In this document: piece after piece, positions 1-6,953 of the stretch | How the letters are laid out: the number at the start of each line of letters is the position of its first letter | Position numbering within the stretch: the stretch's first letter is position 1 | Assembly (NCBI GenBank): GCA_030633285.1 | Contig: DAOVTC010000020.1 | Location: forward strand, 1 to 10,780 | Direction: 5' to 3' | DNA: 10,780 bases | Origin: Flavobacteriaceae bacterium | GTDB taxonomy: Bacteria; Bacteroidota; Bacteroidia; Flavobacteriales; Flavobacteriaceae | Position numbers and translations under genes: made by a program | Notes under the pieces: model-generated | The model's database searches: none | What the model saw: only the letters and a program-made list of their open reading frames with translations | What the model was told of the DNA's origin: nothing

Positions 1-839
1 GAGCGAAAATAATGCATTATTACATTTGGATCTGGTGATAATGATATTTTTGAATCATCTTTACCTTCATAATCAATTCGAGATAATACATAACGCATAC
101 ATTCTAATCTTGCTGTGTGTTTATCATTTGTTTTTACAATGACCCACGGGCAAAATGAGTTATGTGTTTTGCTAAACATTTGTTCTTTATATTTGGTATA
201 TACATCCCAATATTCTTGACCTTTTTTATCTACGGGACTAAATTTCCAACGCTTTAGCGGATTTCCCATTCTGGCATTAAATCTTTTTAATTGCTCTGCT
301 TTTGTTATAGATAGCCAAAATTTAATGATTATAACTCCATCTTCATATAGCATATGTTCAAATTCCGGTAATTGTACCATAAATTGATTGTATTGTTTTT
401 CTGAGCAAAATCCCATAACAGGTTCAACAACAGCACGATTATACCAACTTCTATCAAAAAAAACTATTTCTCCGGGATTTGGTAAATGTTTGATGTATCG
501 TCTAAAATACCATTGGCCCATTTCAATTTTTGTAGGTTTGCTTAAAGCAACTAACCTCATTGAGCGCGGATTTAAATGTTCAGTAAAACGTCTAATATTC
601 CCCCCTTTTCCAGCAGCATCTCTTCCTTCAAAAATTACAGCAATTCTCTTTTTATTTTTGGTTGCCCATTGTTGTAATTTAACCAGTTCAATTTGCAATA
701 ATTTTTTTTCTTGCTCATATCGAACAGTTGATAAGGGTTTGTCAATGTTGATGTTTTTTTTATTGATGATATCAATTAATTCTTCTCTTGAATTAATTTT
801 TTCGAAATCTTCTTTAACTAAAGCTGGTTGATTTAACAT
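1..839 (-). CDS. ppk2: Polyphosphate kinase 2 (PPK2, class I type), 3' end cut by window edge
   Basis: Cytoplasmic enzyme that transfers phosphate between polyphosphate and nucleoside diphosphates. The open frame starts at 839 (MLNQPALVKEDF) and stays open to the left edge, giving 279 complete residues. Visible motifs are a Walker A loop EGRDAAGKGG (residues 71-80), a Walker B segment FFDRSWYNRA (127-136) followed by EPVMGF, and the lid-like stretch KRFNARMGNPLKRWKFSP (185-202). The FDRSWYNRA form is typical of class I one-domain PPK2 enzymes (NDP/NTP substrates), rather than the class II or III forms; this is inference from motif style. The family is usually about 270-300 aa and the SPDP motif near residue 270 lies close to the normal C-terminus, so only a few residues should be missing. 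The start is 9 bp beyond the stop of the SafE-like gene, so co-transcription with the oxidase assembly genes is likely. No clear Shine-Dalgarno is present. Confidence 0.95.
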   Translation of the reverse strand, partial: MLNQPALVKEDFEKINSREELIDIINKKNINIDKPLSTVRYEQEKKLLQIELVKLQQWATKNKKRIAVIFEGRDAAGKGGNIRRFTEHLNPRSMRLVALSKPTKIEMGQWYFRRYIKHLPNPGEIVFFDRSWYNRAVVEPVMGFCSEKQYNQFMVQLPEFEHMLYEDGVIIIKFWLSITKAEQLKRFNARMGNPLKRWKFSPVDKKGQEYWDVYTKYKEQMFSKTHNSFCPWVIVKTNDKHTARLECMRYVLSRIDYEGKDDSKISLSPDPNVIMHYFR

Positions 840-848
840 AAAATATCT

Positions 849-1559
849 TTATTCTGTTATACATGATTGCGGATTATTAGATAGATGTAATTTTGTATCA
901 GAAGGGGAGATGTATGGTATTCCAAGTCCCAATCCTCTTAAAATAAATAACAATCCAATTATTATTACAAATATAGGAATTGCTTTTTGAATTCTATTCC
1001 TAAAATTAAGACTAACAAAATTACCCAGAATTACAGCACCACTCATAAGAGGAATTGTTCCTAAACCAAAAACAAACATATATAATGCTCCACTCAAAGA
1101 ATTACCCATTGCAATAGATCCAATAAGTGCCATATAAACCAATCCACAAGGTAAAAACCCGTTAAAGAATCCAATCAAAAATAATGCTTTATTTGAGGTT
1201 TTTTTTAAATATAATCCTAATTTTTGTTTTACTTTTCCAATAATATGGTACAGAGGTTTTGTAAAGTTATAGTGATTTAAAACTTTAGCGGGAATTATTA
1301 TAGATAATATCATGATAATTCCAATTAATATTGATAGCCTTTGTTGAAAACCAGCTAAATATAAACCTTTACCGAGGAGACCAAATAAAAAACCAATTAT
1401 AGAATATGTTAGTAACCTACCAGCATGATATAAAATAATTTGCCATATCATTCTTGATTTGTTCTTACGATCAACAGGGAGTATAAAAGCTATTGGTCCA
1501 CACATGCCTAAACAATGAAAACTTCCAATCAAACCTAATATTAATGCAGTATAGAGCAT
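849..1559 (-). CDS. TauE/SafE (DsbD_2-like) membrane protein linked to cbb3 oxidase
   Basis: A 236-aa polytopic membrane protein of the sulfite-exporter TauE/SafE-like group (COG2836, DsbD_2-type fold). The first membrane segment carries the conserved HCLGMCGP (residues 15-22), and a second conserved motif FNGFLPCGLVY sits at 132-142. About six hydrophobic segments are visible (near 1-25, 40-62, 75-91, 126-150, 155-182 and 194-214). Members of this group are repeatedly found beside cbb3 oxidase genes and are proposed to take part in metal (copper) handling or thiol chemistry during assembly; the paired Cys and His motifs fit this, but the substrate is inference. It follows ccoH after a 97-bp gap and precedes ppk2 by 9 bp. 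The name 'sulfite exporter' is a family label, and nothing here shows sulfite transport. Confidence 0.88.
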   Translation of the reverse strand: MLYTALILGLIGSFHCLGMCGPIAFILPVDRKNKSRMIWQIILYHAGRLLTYSIIGFLFGLLGKGLYLAGFQQRLSILIGIIMILSIIIPAKVLNHYNFTKPLYHIIGKVKQKLGLYLKKTSNKALFLIGFFNGFLPCGLVYMALIGSIAMGNSLSGALYMFVFGLGTIPLMSGAVILGNFVSLNFRNRIQKAIPIFVIIIGLLFILRGLGLGIPYISPSDTKLHLSNNPQSCITE

Positions 1560-1656
1560 GTTTATAATTTTTTAATTTTAGAAAACTAATATGTGGAATT
1601 GATATAATTACTGATGAGTAGGAATCAACAGAAACTATTTATAAAAAAAAGTCTCA

Positions 1657-2109
1657 CTAATAAAACCAAGATTCTTTCAATAAATACTCCTCTCCTTTAT
1701 ATTGCCAATCTATTTTAATAATCCATTTTCCAGAGACCAATAAACTATCTGGTATGATAATAGAATGATTATCGAGTTTGATATCTTTATTGAAATCTAA
1801 TTTATAATTAGACCTTCTTTGAAAATGTATTGTACCATTTATTTGGTTAATATCTTTATCTTCAGGAAAATGAATTGTTATTCCTTTTTCAGAATTACTT
1901 AAAGTTATATTTTCTGTTAATTTTGCAGCATTATTTAATTTATCTATTTCTTTTTGATAATATAGTTCATCTTTATAATAATCTTCCGATACAAGATGGT
2001 GTTCGTATTTATCAATAGCAATTGTCTTATAAACAAAAGATAAAATAAAAGTCATGAAAAGTAACATTGCAACAACTATTCCTGTACCCCAATTAAATTT
2101 TATTTTCAT
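1657..2109 (-). CDS. ccoH: CcoH/FixH, cbb3 oxidase assembly/stability protein
   Basis: A 150-aa FixH-family protein needed in proteobacteria for assembly or stability of cbb3 oxidase. It has a short N-terminal tail, one hydrophobic membrane anchor (about residues 9-28) and then the family's characteristic segment LVSEDYYKDELYYQKEID (39-56), followed by a beta-rich extracytoplasmic domain ending in KESWFY. The stop is TAG. It starts 14 bp after the ccoG stop, so the two are almost certainly co-transcribed; ccoG-ccoH order is the normal arrangement. The 97 bp after it (1560-1656) hold a T-rich run on the minus strand just after the stop, but no convincing hairpin or promoter was seen. Confidence 0.93.
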   Translation of the reverse strand: MKIKFNWGTGIVVAMLLFMTFILSFVYKTIAIDKYEHHLVSEDYYKDELYYQKEIDKLNNAAKLTENITLSNSEKGITIHFPEDKDINQINGTIHFQRRSNYKLDFNKDIKLDNHSIIIPDSLLVSGKWIIKIDWQYKGEEYLLKESWFY

Positions 2110-2123
2110 TTTACTAATATATT

Positions 2124-3530
2124 TTACTGATTTACTTGCAATGGTGCAGGAAAATTAGTTTTGGTTGTTTCTATTAATTCACCTTTAGAGTATATGCCAA
2201 TTTTTAATTTTTCTTTTGATGAATGTAAATCTTTTTTATCAATATGTATAAAAATGGTTCCTTCTTTAAGTTCTCCTCCTGAAACTGATACATCACCTCC
2301 AATAATTTGAACTTCACCATTATGCGAAATTAGCTTAATTTTTACATTTTCATAAGGATCATTTGTTTTATTGATTAGTTTAAAGGTGTAAACATTACTT
2401 ACTACTTCACCCTTAGTAGAATACATTTGTCCAGGAAGACGTAAGATAGTTGCCTGAACATCATTTCTTAAAAATAAAAGTGTAATTAAGAAAGCAAGTA
2501 ACAAAGTTAAAATAGTTGTATAACCAATAATTCTTGTATTAAATGAAAATTTCTCGCCTTCTTCAATATTATTTTCAGAAGCATATCGAATCAATCCTCT
2601 TTCAAAGCCTACTTTATCCATTACTTCATCACAAGCATCAATACAAGCTGTACAATTAACACATTCCATTTGAGTACCGTTACGTATATCTATACCAGTT
2701 GGACAAACTAAAACACATTGTTTGCAATCAATGCAATCCCCAAGATCATTAGCTTCCCTATCTTCATCTTTACGCAATTTTTGACGTCCTTCACCACGTT
2801 TAAAATCGTATGCTACATTTATAGAATGATTGTCTAATAATACACCTTGTAATCTGCCATAAGGGCAAACAATAATACAGGCCTGTTCTCTAAACCATGC
2901 AAAAATAAAATAAAACACACTAGTGAAAACTAAAAGTTTTATTAATGTGTCAAGATGTGTAACAGGACCATCTTTAATATGTTCAATTAATGTGTCACCA
3001 CCTATGAAATAAGCTAAAAATGCATTAGATATAAGAAAAGAAATAATAAAAAAGACACTCCATTTTAAAGATTTTTTACCAATTTTTTCAGCATTCCATT
3101 CTTGTTTGTCTAATTTTATTTGTTTTGTTCTATCACCTTCAATGGCGTATTCTACTTTTCGGAATACCATTTCCATAAAAATAGTTTGAGGACACATCCA
3201 TCCACAAAAGATTCTACCAAAAATAACGGTAAAAAGTATTACGAATACAACTCCTACAAGTAGTGAAAGAACCAAAAGATAAAAATCTTGAGGCCAAAAA
3301 GGTTGACCAAAAATATTAAATTTTCTATCTAGTATATTAAAAAGTAAAAATTGATTACCATTGATCTTAACAAAAGGAGCTGCGAATAAAAAGGTAATTA
3401 AAATCCAACTGACATAAGTGCGGTAATTTGTGAATTTACCTTTTGGTTTTTTAGGGAAGATTACATTTCTATTACCATCCTCTTTAATTGTTCCTATAGA
3501 ATCTCTAAAATTTTCGTTCTCTTGTGACAT
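2124..3530 (-). CDS. ccoG: CcoG (FixG/RdxA family) membrane ferredoxin-type assembly factor
   Basis: Integral membrane iron-sulfur protein of the CcoG family; the Rhodobacter capsulatus homologue acts as a cupric reductase supplying Cu(I) for cbb3 assembly. From the start chosen here the protein is 468 aa. It shows membrane segments near 41-56, 84-106, 157-177, 194-212 and 334-354, the motif FCGWMCPQ (108-115), the pair CIIVCP (C218, C222), and two 4Fe-4S clusters (C266/269/272/276 and C290/293/296/300). The C-terminal 100 residues form the beta-rich FixG_C domain. The frame is open up to 3587, but that ATG lies inside a terminator hairpin and encodes a non-family extension. The family-like N-terminus MSQENENFRDSIGTI begins at 3530; an alternative ATG is at 3539. 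Both remaining candidates lack a clear Shine-Dalgarno. Confidence 0.94.
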   Translation of the reverse strand: MSQENENFRDSIGTIKEDGNRNVIFPKKPKGKFTNYRTYVSWILITFLFAAPFVKINGNQFLLFNILDRKFNIFGQPFWPQDFYLLVLSLLVGVVFVILFTVIFGRIFCGWMCPQTIFMEMVFRKVEYAIEGDRTKQIKLDKQEWNAEKIGKKSLKWSVFFIISFLISNAFLAYFIGGDTLIEHIKDGPVTHLDTLIKLLVFTSVFYFIFAWFREQACIIVCPYGRLQGVLLDNHSINVAYDFKRGEGRQKLRKDEDREANDLGDCIDCKQCVLVCPTGIDIRNGTQMECVNCTACIDACDEVMDKVGFERGLIRYASENNIEEGEKFSFNTRIIGYTTILTLLLAFLITLLFLRNDVQATILRLPGQMYSTKGEVVSNVYTFKLINKTNDPYENVKIKLISHNGEVQIIGGDVSVSGGELKEGTIFIHIDKKDLHSSKEKLKIGIYSKGELIETTKTNFPAPLQVNQ

Positions 3531-3560
3531 TAGTGACATTAGGTTATTTTTTAAAACTTT

Positions 3561-3600
3561 GAAAAGGCTATATTGTTTTAAAAACAATAATAGCCTTTTC
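3561..3600 (-). terminator. Hairpin 2 between ccoP and ccoG (terminator-like, bidirectional)
   Basis: Near-perfect inverted repeat. The arm 3561-3579 pairs with 3582-3600 over about 19 bp with a single bulged T, leaving a very short AA loop. The outer part is AAAAGGCTA against TAGCCTTTT, which gives an A-tract, a GC-containing stem and a T-tract on both strands. It lies just upstream of the ccoG start and downstream of a first terminator, so it probably attenuates read-through from the oxidase structural genes into ccoG. Confidence 0.7.
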
Positions 3601-3609
3601 TACTACTAA

Positions 3610-3663
3610 CTAAAAAAATCAAAAACACAGTAGTTCACTGTAAGAAATAGTGAAACCTACTGT
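3610..3663 (-). terminator. Rho-independent terminator directly after ccoP
   Basis: On the minus strand the arms ACAGTAG/CTACTGT (3657-3663 with 3627-3633) and AGTGAA/TTCACT (3649-3654 with 3634-3639) pair, with a 2-nt bulge (3655-3656) and a 9-nt loop (3640-3648). The transcript then reads GTTTTTGATTTTTTT (3626-3612), a good U-tract. The stem abuts the ccoP stop codon (3664-3666). It marks the end of the ccoS-ccoNO-ccoQ-ccoP unit, with or without leakage into ccoG. Confidence 0.75.
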
Positions 3664-4305
3664 TTACTTACTCCAAGTTATATCTCCTTCTGGTGCTTTT
3701 GGATTAGCAGGAGTTGTACCTTGTATAGATATTATATAACTTGCTAATTGTTGTCTTTCTTTTTGACTTACTGTTGATTCCCATGCAATCATTCCTTTAC
3801 CAGGTCTTCCTCCTTTAGAAATAACAGTATAAATATTTTTAAAACCACCACCCAAAATCCATTTATCATCTGTAAGGTTAGGTCCGATGCTACCACCTGC
3901 ATCAGCTAAGTGACATGCTGTACATGTTTTAGTGGCAAATAATTCTTTACCTTTTTCTATATCAGCTGGATCAGTTAATGCAACAAGGTTTGCATCATCA
4001 TATAACTCAGGGTGTGCTTTTTTATATGCTTCAATTTCCTTTTTACCTTGTTCAACTTCTGCAGCATACTCCTTTTTTTGGCTGTAAGTTTCTGAATTTG
4101 TAAATACCTGAACATAGTAAAAAACACCTATCGCAATTGTAATGTAAAAGCCGTAAAGCCACCAAGGAGGTAATACATTATCTAATTCTTTTATACCATC
4201 ATAATCATGGTCTGTCATTATATCTTCTTCCTTGCCTAACTCATTGGCTTTGGTCATCGACTGCATAAATCGTTGCCATCCACTTAATTGTTTTTTATCA
4301 TTCAT
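3664..4305 (-). CDS. ccoP: CcoP, membrane-anchored c-type cytochrome subunit of cbb3 oxidase (monoheme)
   Basis: Subunit that passes electrons into the oxidase. It is 213 aa: an N-terminal FixP_N segment with HDYDGIKELDNVLPPWW (33-49), one membrane span (about 50-68), a charged linker, and a single cytochrome c domain with CTACH (128-132) and the probable axial methionine in GKGMIAW (M172). The C-terminus NPKAPEGDITW is of the Bacteroidota type. Proteobacterial CcoP normally has two CxxCH motifs; only one is present here. As I recall, many flavobacterial CcoP proteins are about 300 aa with an additional N-terminal membrane hairpin, which is missing here. No upstream ATG could restore such an extension, because the start overlaps the end of ccoQ by 8 bp, the usual arrangement in this operon. 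The stop abuts a terminator hairpin. Confidence 0.95.
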   Translation of the reverse strand: MNDKKQLSGWQRFMQSMTKANELGKEEDIMTDHDYDGIKELDNVLPPWWLYGFYITIAIGVFYYVQVFTNSETYSQKKEYAAEVEQGKKEIEAYKKAHPELYDDANLVALTDPADIEKGKELFATKTCTACHLADAGGSIGPNLTDDKWILGGGFKNIYTVISKGGRPGKGMIAWESTVSQKERQQLASYIISIQGTTPANPKAPEGDITWSK

Positions 4306-4489
4306 GAGTGTTATTTTTTAAGTCGTTATCTAATGGTAAATTACTTATTTCTTCAATACTGCTTTTAGGAATTTTAAATACATAAATAAGCATAGTAATA
4401 AATACTATAAAAAACAGTAAAAGTGAAATAATAGGATAAATTTCAACACCTGAAATTGTATCTAAATGATGTTTGATATATCTTAACAT
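4298..4489 (-). CDS. ccoQ: CcoQ/FixQ, small cbb3 oxidase subunit
   Basis: A 63-aa single-span membrane protein: a short N-terminal part (MLRYIKHHLDTISGVEIYP), one hydrophobic segment at about residues 18-39 ending in YVFKIPK, and an acidic and polar cytoplasmic tail. It sits between ccoNO (4-bp gap) and ccoP (8-bp overlap), exactly where CcoQ is expected. CcoQ in proteobacteria stabilises the association of CcoP with the core. Sequence conservation in this family is low, so the call rests on size, topology and position together. Confidence 0.88.
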   Translation of the reverse strand: MLRYIKHHLDTISGVEIYPIISLLLFFIVFITMLIYVFKIPKSSIEEISNLPLDNDLKNNTHE

Positions 4490-4493
4490 AAGA

Positions 4494-6644
4494 TTAGTTT
4501 TTAGCTGTTTGTTCTCCTTTAATATCAGTACCTAATCTTTGTAAATATGCAATTAAGGCAACAATCTCTTTATTTTGCATATTGGCATCTCCATAATTTT
4601 TCACAAACTCTGGGTCTTGTCTTAAATTTTTCTCAACTTCTGCAGCTTGATTTTTTAAAAGATACACAGCTTTGTCTAATTCATGTTGCGTATAAGGTAC
4701 CCCTAATATTACCATAGCACTTAACTTGTCAGCAGTATGAGAAATATCTAAATCATCTTTAATCAACCATGGATATTGAGGCATAATTGATCCTGGAGAG
4801 GTTAATCTAGGATCTAGCATATGATTAAAATGCCAGTTATCGTTATATTTTCCTCCTATACGGTGTACATCTGGCCCGGTTCTACGAGAACCCCATAAAA
4901 ATGGATGGTCATAGACAAATTCACCTGCTTTTGAATATTCTCCATAACGCTCAACTTCTGATCTAAACGGACGAATCATTTGTGAGTGACAGTTATTACA
5001 ACCCTCACGAATATAAATATCTCGCCCTTCTAATTCGAGTGGAGTATAAGGTTTTACAGAGCTAATAGTTGGTATATTTGAGTCAATAACAAGTAATGGT
5101 ATAATTTCAACTGCACCACCTACTAAAATTGCAACCGTAGTCAAAATAGTAAATAAAACTGTACGTCTTTCTAACCATGAATGCCATCCTTCTCCTGCAA
5201 CTCTTGCTGCAGAAATTTTCTTTAAAGGTACAGCTTCTGCAAGTTCATCTTTAACAATACTACCTGCTTTTGCTGTTTTTACTAGATTATAAGCCATGAT
5301 AATAAAACCTGTAAGGTATAAAGTTCCACCAAAAGATCGCATGGCATACATAGGTAAAACTTGAGTAACTGTTTCTAAGAAGTTTCCATATACTAATGTA
5401 CCATCTGGATTAAATTGTTTCCACATAGCAGCTTGTGTAAAGCCAGCTACATAAAGAGGTAATGCATAAAATAAAATACCAAGTGTACCAACCCAGAAAT
5501 GGATATTAGCTAATTTAGTAGAATACAATTCTGTTTTCCATAATTTTTTTGCTAACCAATAAAGCATTCCAGCAATGATAAACCCATTCCAAGCTAAAGT
5601 ACCAATATGTACGTGTGCTATAATCCAATCCGTATAATGACCTATTGCATTTAAATTTTTAAAAGATAGCATTGGACCTTCAAATGTTGACATACCGTAA
5701 CCAGTTATTGCAACAACAAAGAATTTTAAAATAGGATCTTCTCTTACTTTATCCCAAGCACCTCTTAAGGTCAATAAACCATTAATCATACCACCCCAAG
5801 AAGGGAATATTAACATTATTGAAAATACAGTACCTAAGTTTTGAGCCCATTCAGGTAAAGCAGTATATAATAAATGGTGAGGACCTGCCCATATATAAAT
5901 AAATATCAAAGTCCAGAAGTGAATTATAGATAATCTATATGAATAAACTGGTCTGTTGGCTGCTTTAGGTACAAAATAATACATTAAACCAAGCATAGGT
6001 GTAGTTAAGAAAAACGCTACAGCATTATGTCCGTACCACCATTGAACTAAAGCATCTTGGACACCTGCATAGACTGAATAACTCTTAAAAGCAGATACAG
6101 GTATTTCTAAATTATTAAAAATATGTAATACAGCTATAGTTACAAATGTTGCTATATAAAACCAAATTGCTACATAAATATGACGTTGACGTCTTTTTAT
6201 AAGAGTACCAATCATATTAATACCCATAATTACCCAAATTATGGTAATAGCAATATCAATTGGCCATTCTAATTCAGCATATTCTTTAGAAGAGGTATAT
6301 CCTAAAGGTAATGTAATTGCAGCGGCAACAATTATTAATTGCCATCCCCAAAAATGTATTTTACTTAAAGTATCACTAAACATTCTAGTTTTAAGTAGGC
6401 GTTGCATCGAGTAATACATTCCCACAAAAAAACCATTACCTACAAAAGCAAAAATTACGGCATTAGTATGTAAAGGTCTTAATCTACCAAAACTTAACCA
6501 TGAAATTCCTTCCATGTAATTTGGGAAATTGAATAGAAAGGCAACCATAAGCCCTACAGTCATGCCTACAATACCCCAAACAATTGTAGCAATGAAAAAC
6601 ATTTTTACAATTTTGTTGTCGTAATAAAATTGTTCTTTTTCCAT
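4494..6644 (-). CDS. ccoNO: Fused CcoN-CcoO, catalytic and monoheme subunits of cbb3 oxidase
   Basis: A 716-aa fusion of the heme-copper oxidase catalytic subunit (CcoN, about 1-455) and the monoheme cytochrome c subunit (CcoO, about 490-716). In CcoN the low-spin heme b ligands are H59 (RPLHTNAV) and H346, the high-spin heme b3 ligand is H344 (AHVHIG), the CuB ligands are H206 (WYGHNAV), H256 and H257 (AGPHHLLY), and Y250 is the expected cross-linked tyrosine. These were assigned by motif from Pseudomonas stutzeri CcoN. After a linker (about 456-490) a membrane span (495-520) leads to CcoO, with CNNCH (549-553), SQMIRPFRSE (554-563) and the probable Met ligand in SIMPQYPW (M621). Such N-O fusions are known in Bacteroidota. 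It starts 28 bp after ccoS and belongs to the ccoS-ccoNO-ccoQ-ccoP unit. Confidence 0.97.
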   Translation of the reverse strand: MEKEQFYYDNKIVKMFFIATIVWGIVGMTVGLMVAFLFNFPNYMEGISWLSFGRLRPLHTNAVIFAFVGNGFFVGMYYSMQRLLKTRMFSDTLSKIHFWGWQLIIVAAAITLPLGYTSSKEYAELEWPIDIAITIIWVIMGINMIGTLIKRRQRHIYVAIWFYIATFVTIAVLHIFNNLEIPVSAFKSYSVYAGVQDALVQWWYGHNAVAFFLTTPMLGLMYYFVPKAANRPVYSYRLSIIHFWTLIFIYIWAGPHHLLYTALPEWAQNLGTVFSIMLIFPSWGGMINGLLTLRGAWDKVREDPILKFFVVAITGYGMSTFEGPMLSFKNLNAIGHYTDWIIAHVHIGTLAWNGFIIAGMLYWLAKKLWKTELYSTKLANIHFWVGTLGILFYALPLYVAGFTQAAMWKQFNPDGTLVYGNFLETVTQVLPMYAMRSFGGTLYLTGFIIMAYNLVKTAKAGSIVKDELAEAVPLKKISAARVAGEGWHSWLERRTVLFTILTTVAILVGGAVEIIPLLVIDSNIPTISSVKPYTPLELEGRDIYIREGCNNCHSQMIRPFRSEVERYGEYSKAGEFVYDHPFLWGSRRTGPDVHRIGGKYNDNWHFNHMLDPRLTSPGSIMPQYPWLIKDDLDISHTADKLSAMVILGVPYTQHELDKAVYLLKNQAAEVEKNLRQDPEFVKNYGDANMQNKEIVALIAYLQRLGTDIKGEQTAKN

Positions 6645-6672
6645 ATTGAAAATTTAGATTTAGTATAAAAGT

Positions 6673-6852
6673 TTAATTAGTTGATTTTTTGTTGGTTGTA
6701 TCTTCCTCTACCAGCTCATCATCAAACAACATACGTACAGAGGGTGTATAAACATCATCAAACTGACCTGTTTTTACAGACTTTACAAATAAAATAAAAA
6801 AAATTAATGCAATTACAAGACTTATTGCAATTAGCATAAAAATGATATTCAT
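6673..6852 (-). CDS. ccoS: CcoS, small membrane protein for cbb3 oxidase maturation
   Basis: A 59-aa gene that is easily missed because of its size. The translation begins MNIIFMLIAISLVIALIFFI, a single membrane span, followed by the family signature of CcoS: a basic stop-transfer and a GQFDD motif (residues 29-33), then an acidic tail rich in D and E ending NKKSTN. CcoS is required in Rhodobacter capsulatus for cofactor (heme b, CuB) insertion into CcoN. It lies between ccoI and ccoNO, its usual position, 28 bp upstream of ccoNO. A palindromic regulator site is centred 56.5 bp before its start, so it is likely the first gene of the oxidase transcript, though read-through from ccoI is also possible. 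Confidence 0.92.
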   Translation of the reverse strand: MNIIFMLIAISLVIALIFFILFVKSVKTGQFDDVYTPSVRMLFDDELVEEDTTNKKSTN

Positions 6853-6901
6853 TTTGATTTTTTAGTTTTGGTAAAATAAAAAAATGTTAAAATTTCAAAA
6901 C

Positions 6902-6915
6902 ATGATATTTATCAT
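6902..6915. promoter_or_regulatory. Putative Crp/Fnr-family operator upstream of ccoS
   Basis: The plus strand reads ATGATATTTATCAT (minus strand ATGATAAATATCAT), an interrupted palindrome that resembles the FNR box TTGATnnnnATCAA with the outer T changed to A. The arms extend to 10 nt with flanking AAAAC and GTTTT. The minus-strand form matches the site at 9382-9395 at 13 of 14 positions. Its centre (6908.5) is 56.5 bp from the ccoS start. A weak -7-like TATTTTAC lies at 6878-6871 on the minus strand. The hairpin could alternatively act as a weak ccoI terminator, since U-rich sequence follows on the minus strand. Confidence 0.65.
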
Positions 6916-6953
6916 GTTTTTAGTAAAATTTATTAACAAATTTTTAACAGTTG

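Noticed and set aside
388..831. Plus-strand open frame of 147 codons
   Set aside because: It is antisense to ppk2, whose minus-strand frame carries all catalytic motifs; its translation shows no recognisable domain.
1560..1656. Possible terminator or promoter between ccoH and the SafE-like gene
   Set aside because: There is a T-rich run after the ccoH stop, but the flanking arms GAAAC and GTCTC do not form a convincing stem, and no paired -33 and -7 elements were found.
6897..6920. Hairpin read as the ccoI terminator
   Set aside because: The stem is almost all A and T with only two G-C pairs, and its core repeats the site near the regulator at 13 of 14 positions, so an operator is the better reading; a dual role cannot be excluded.
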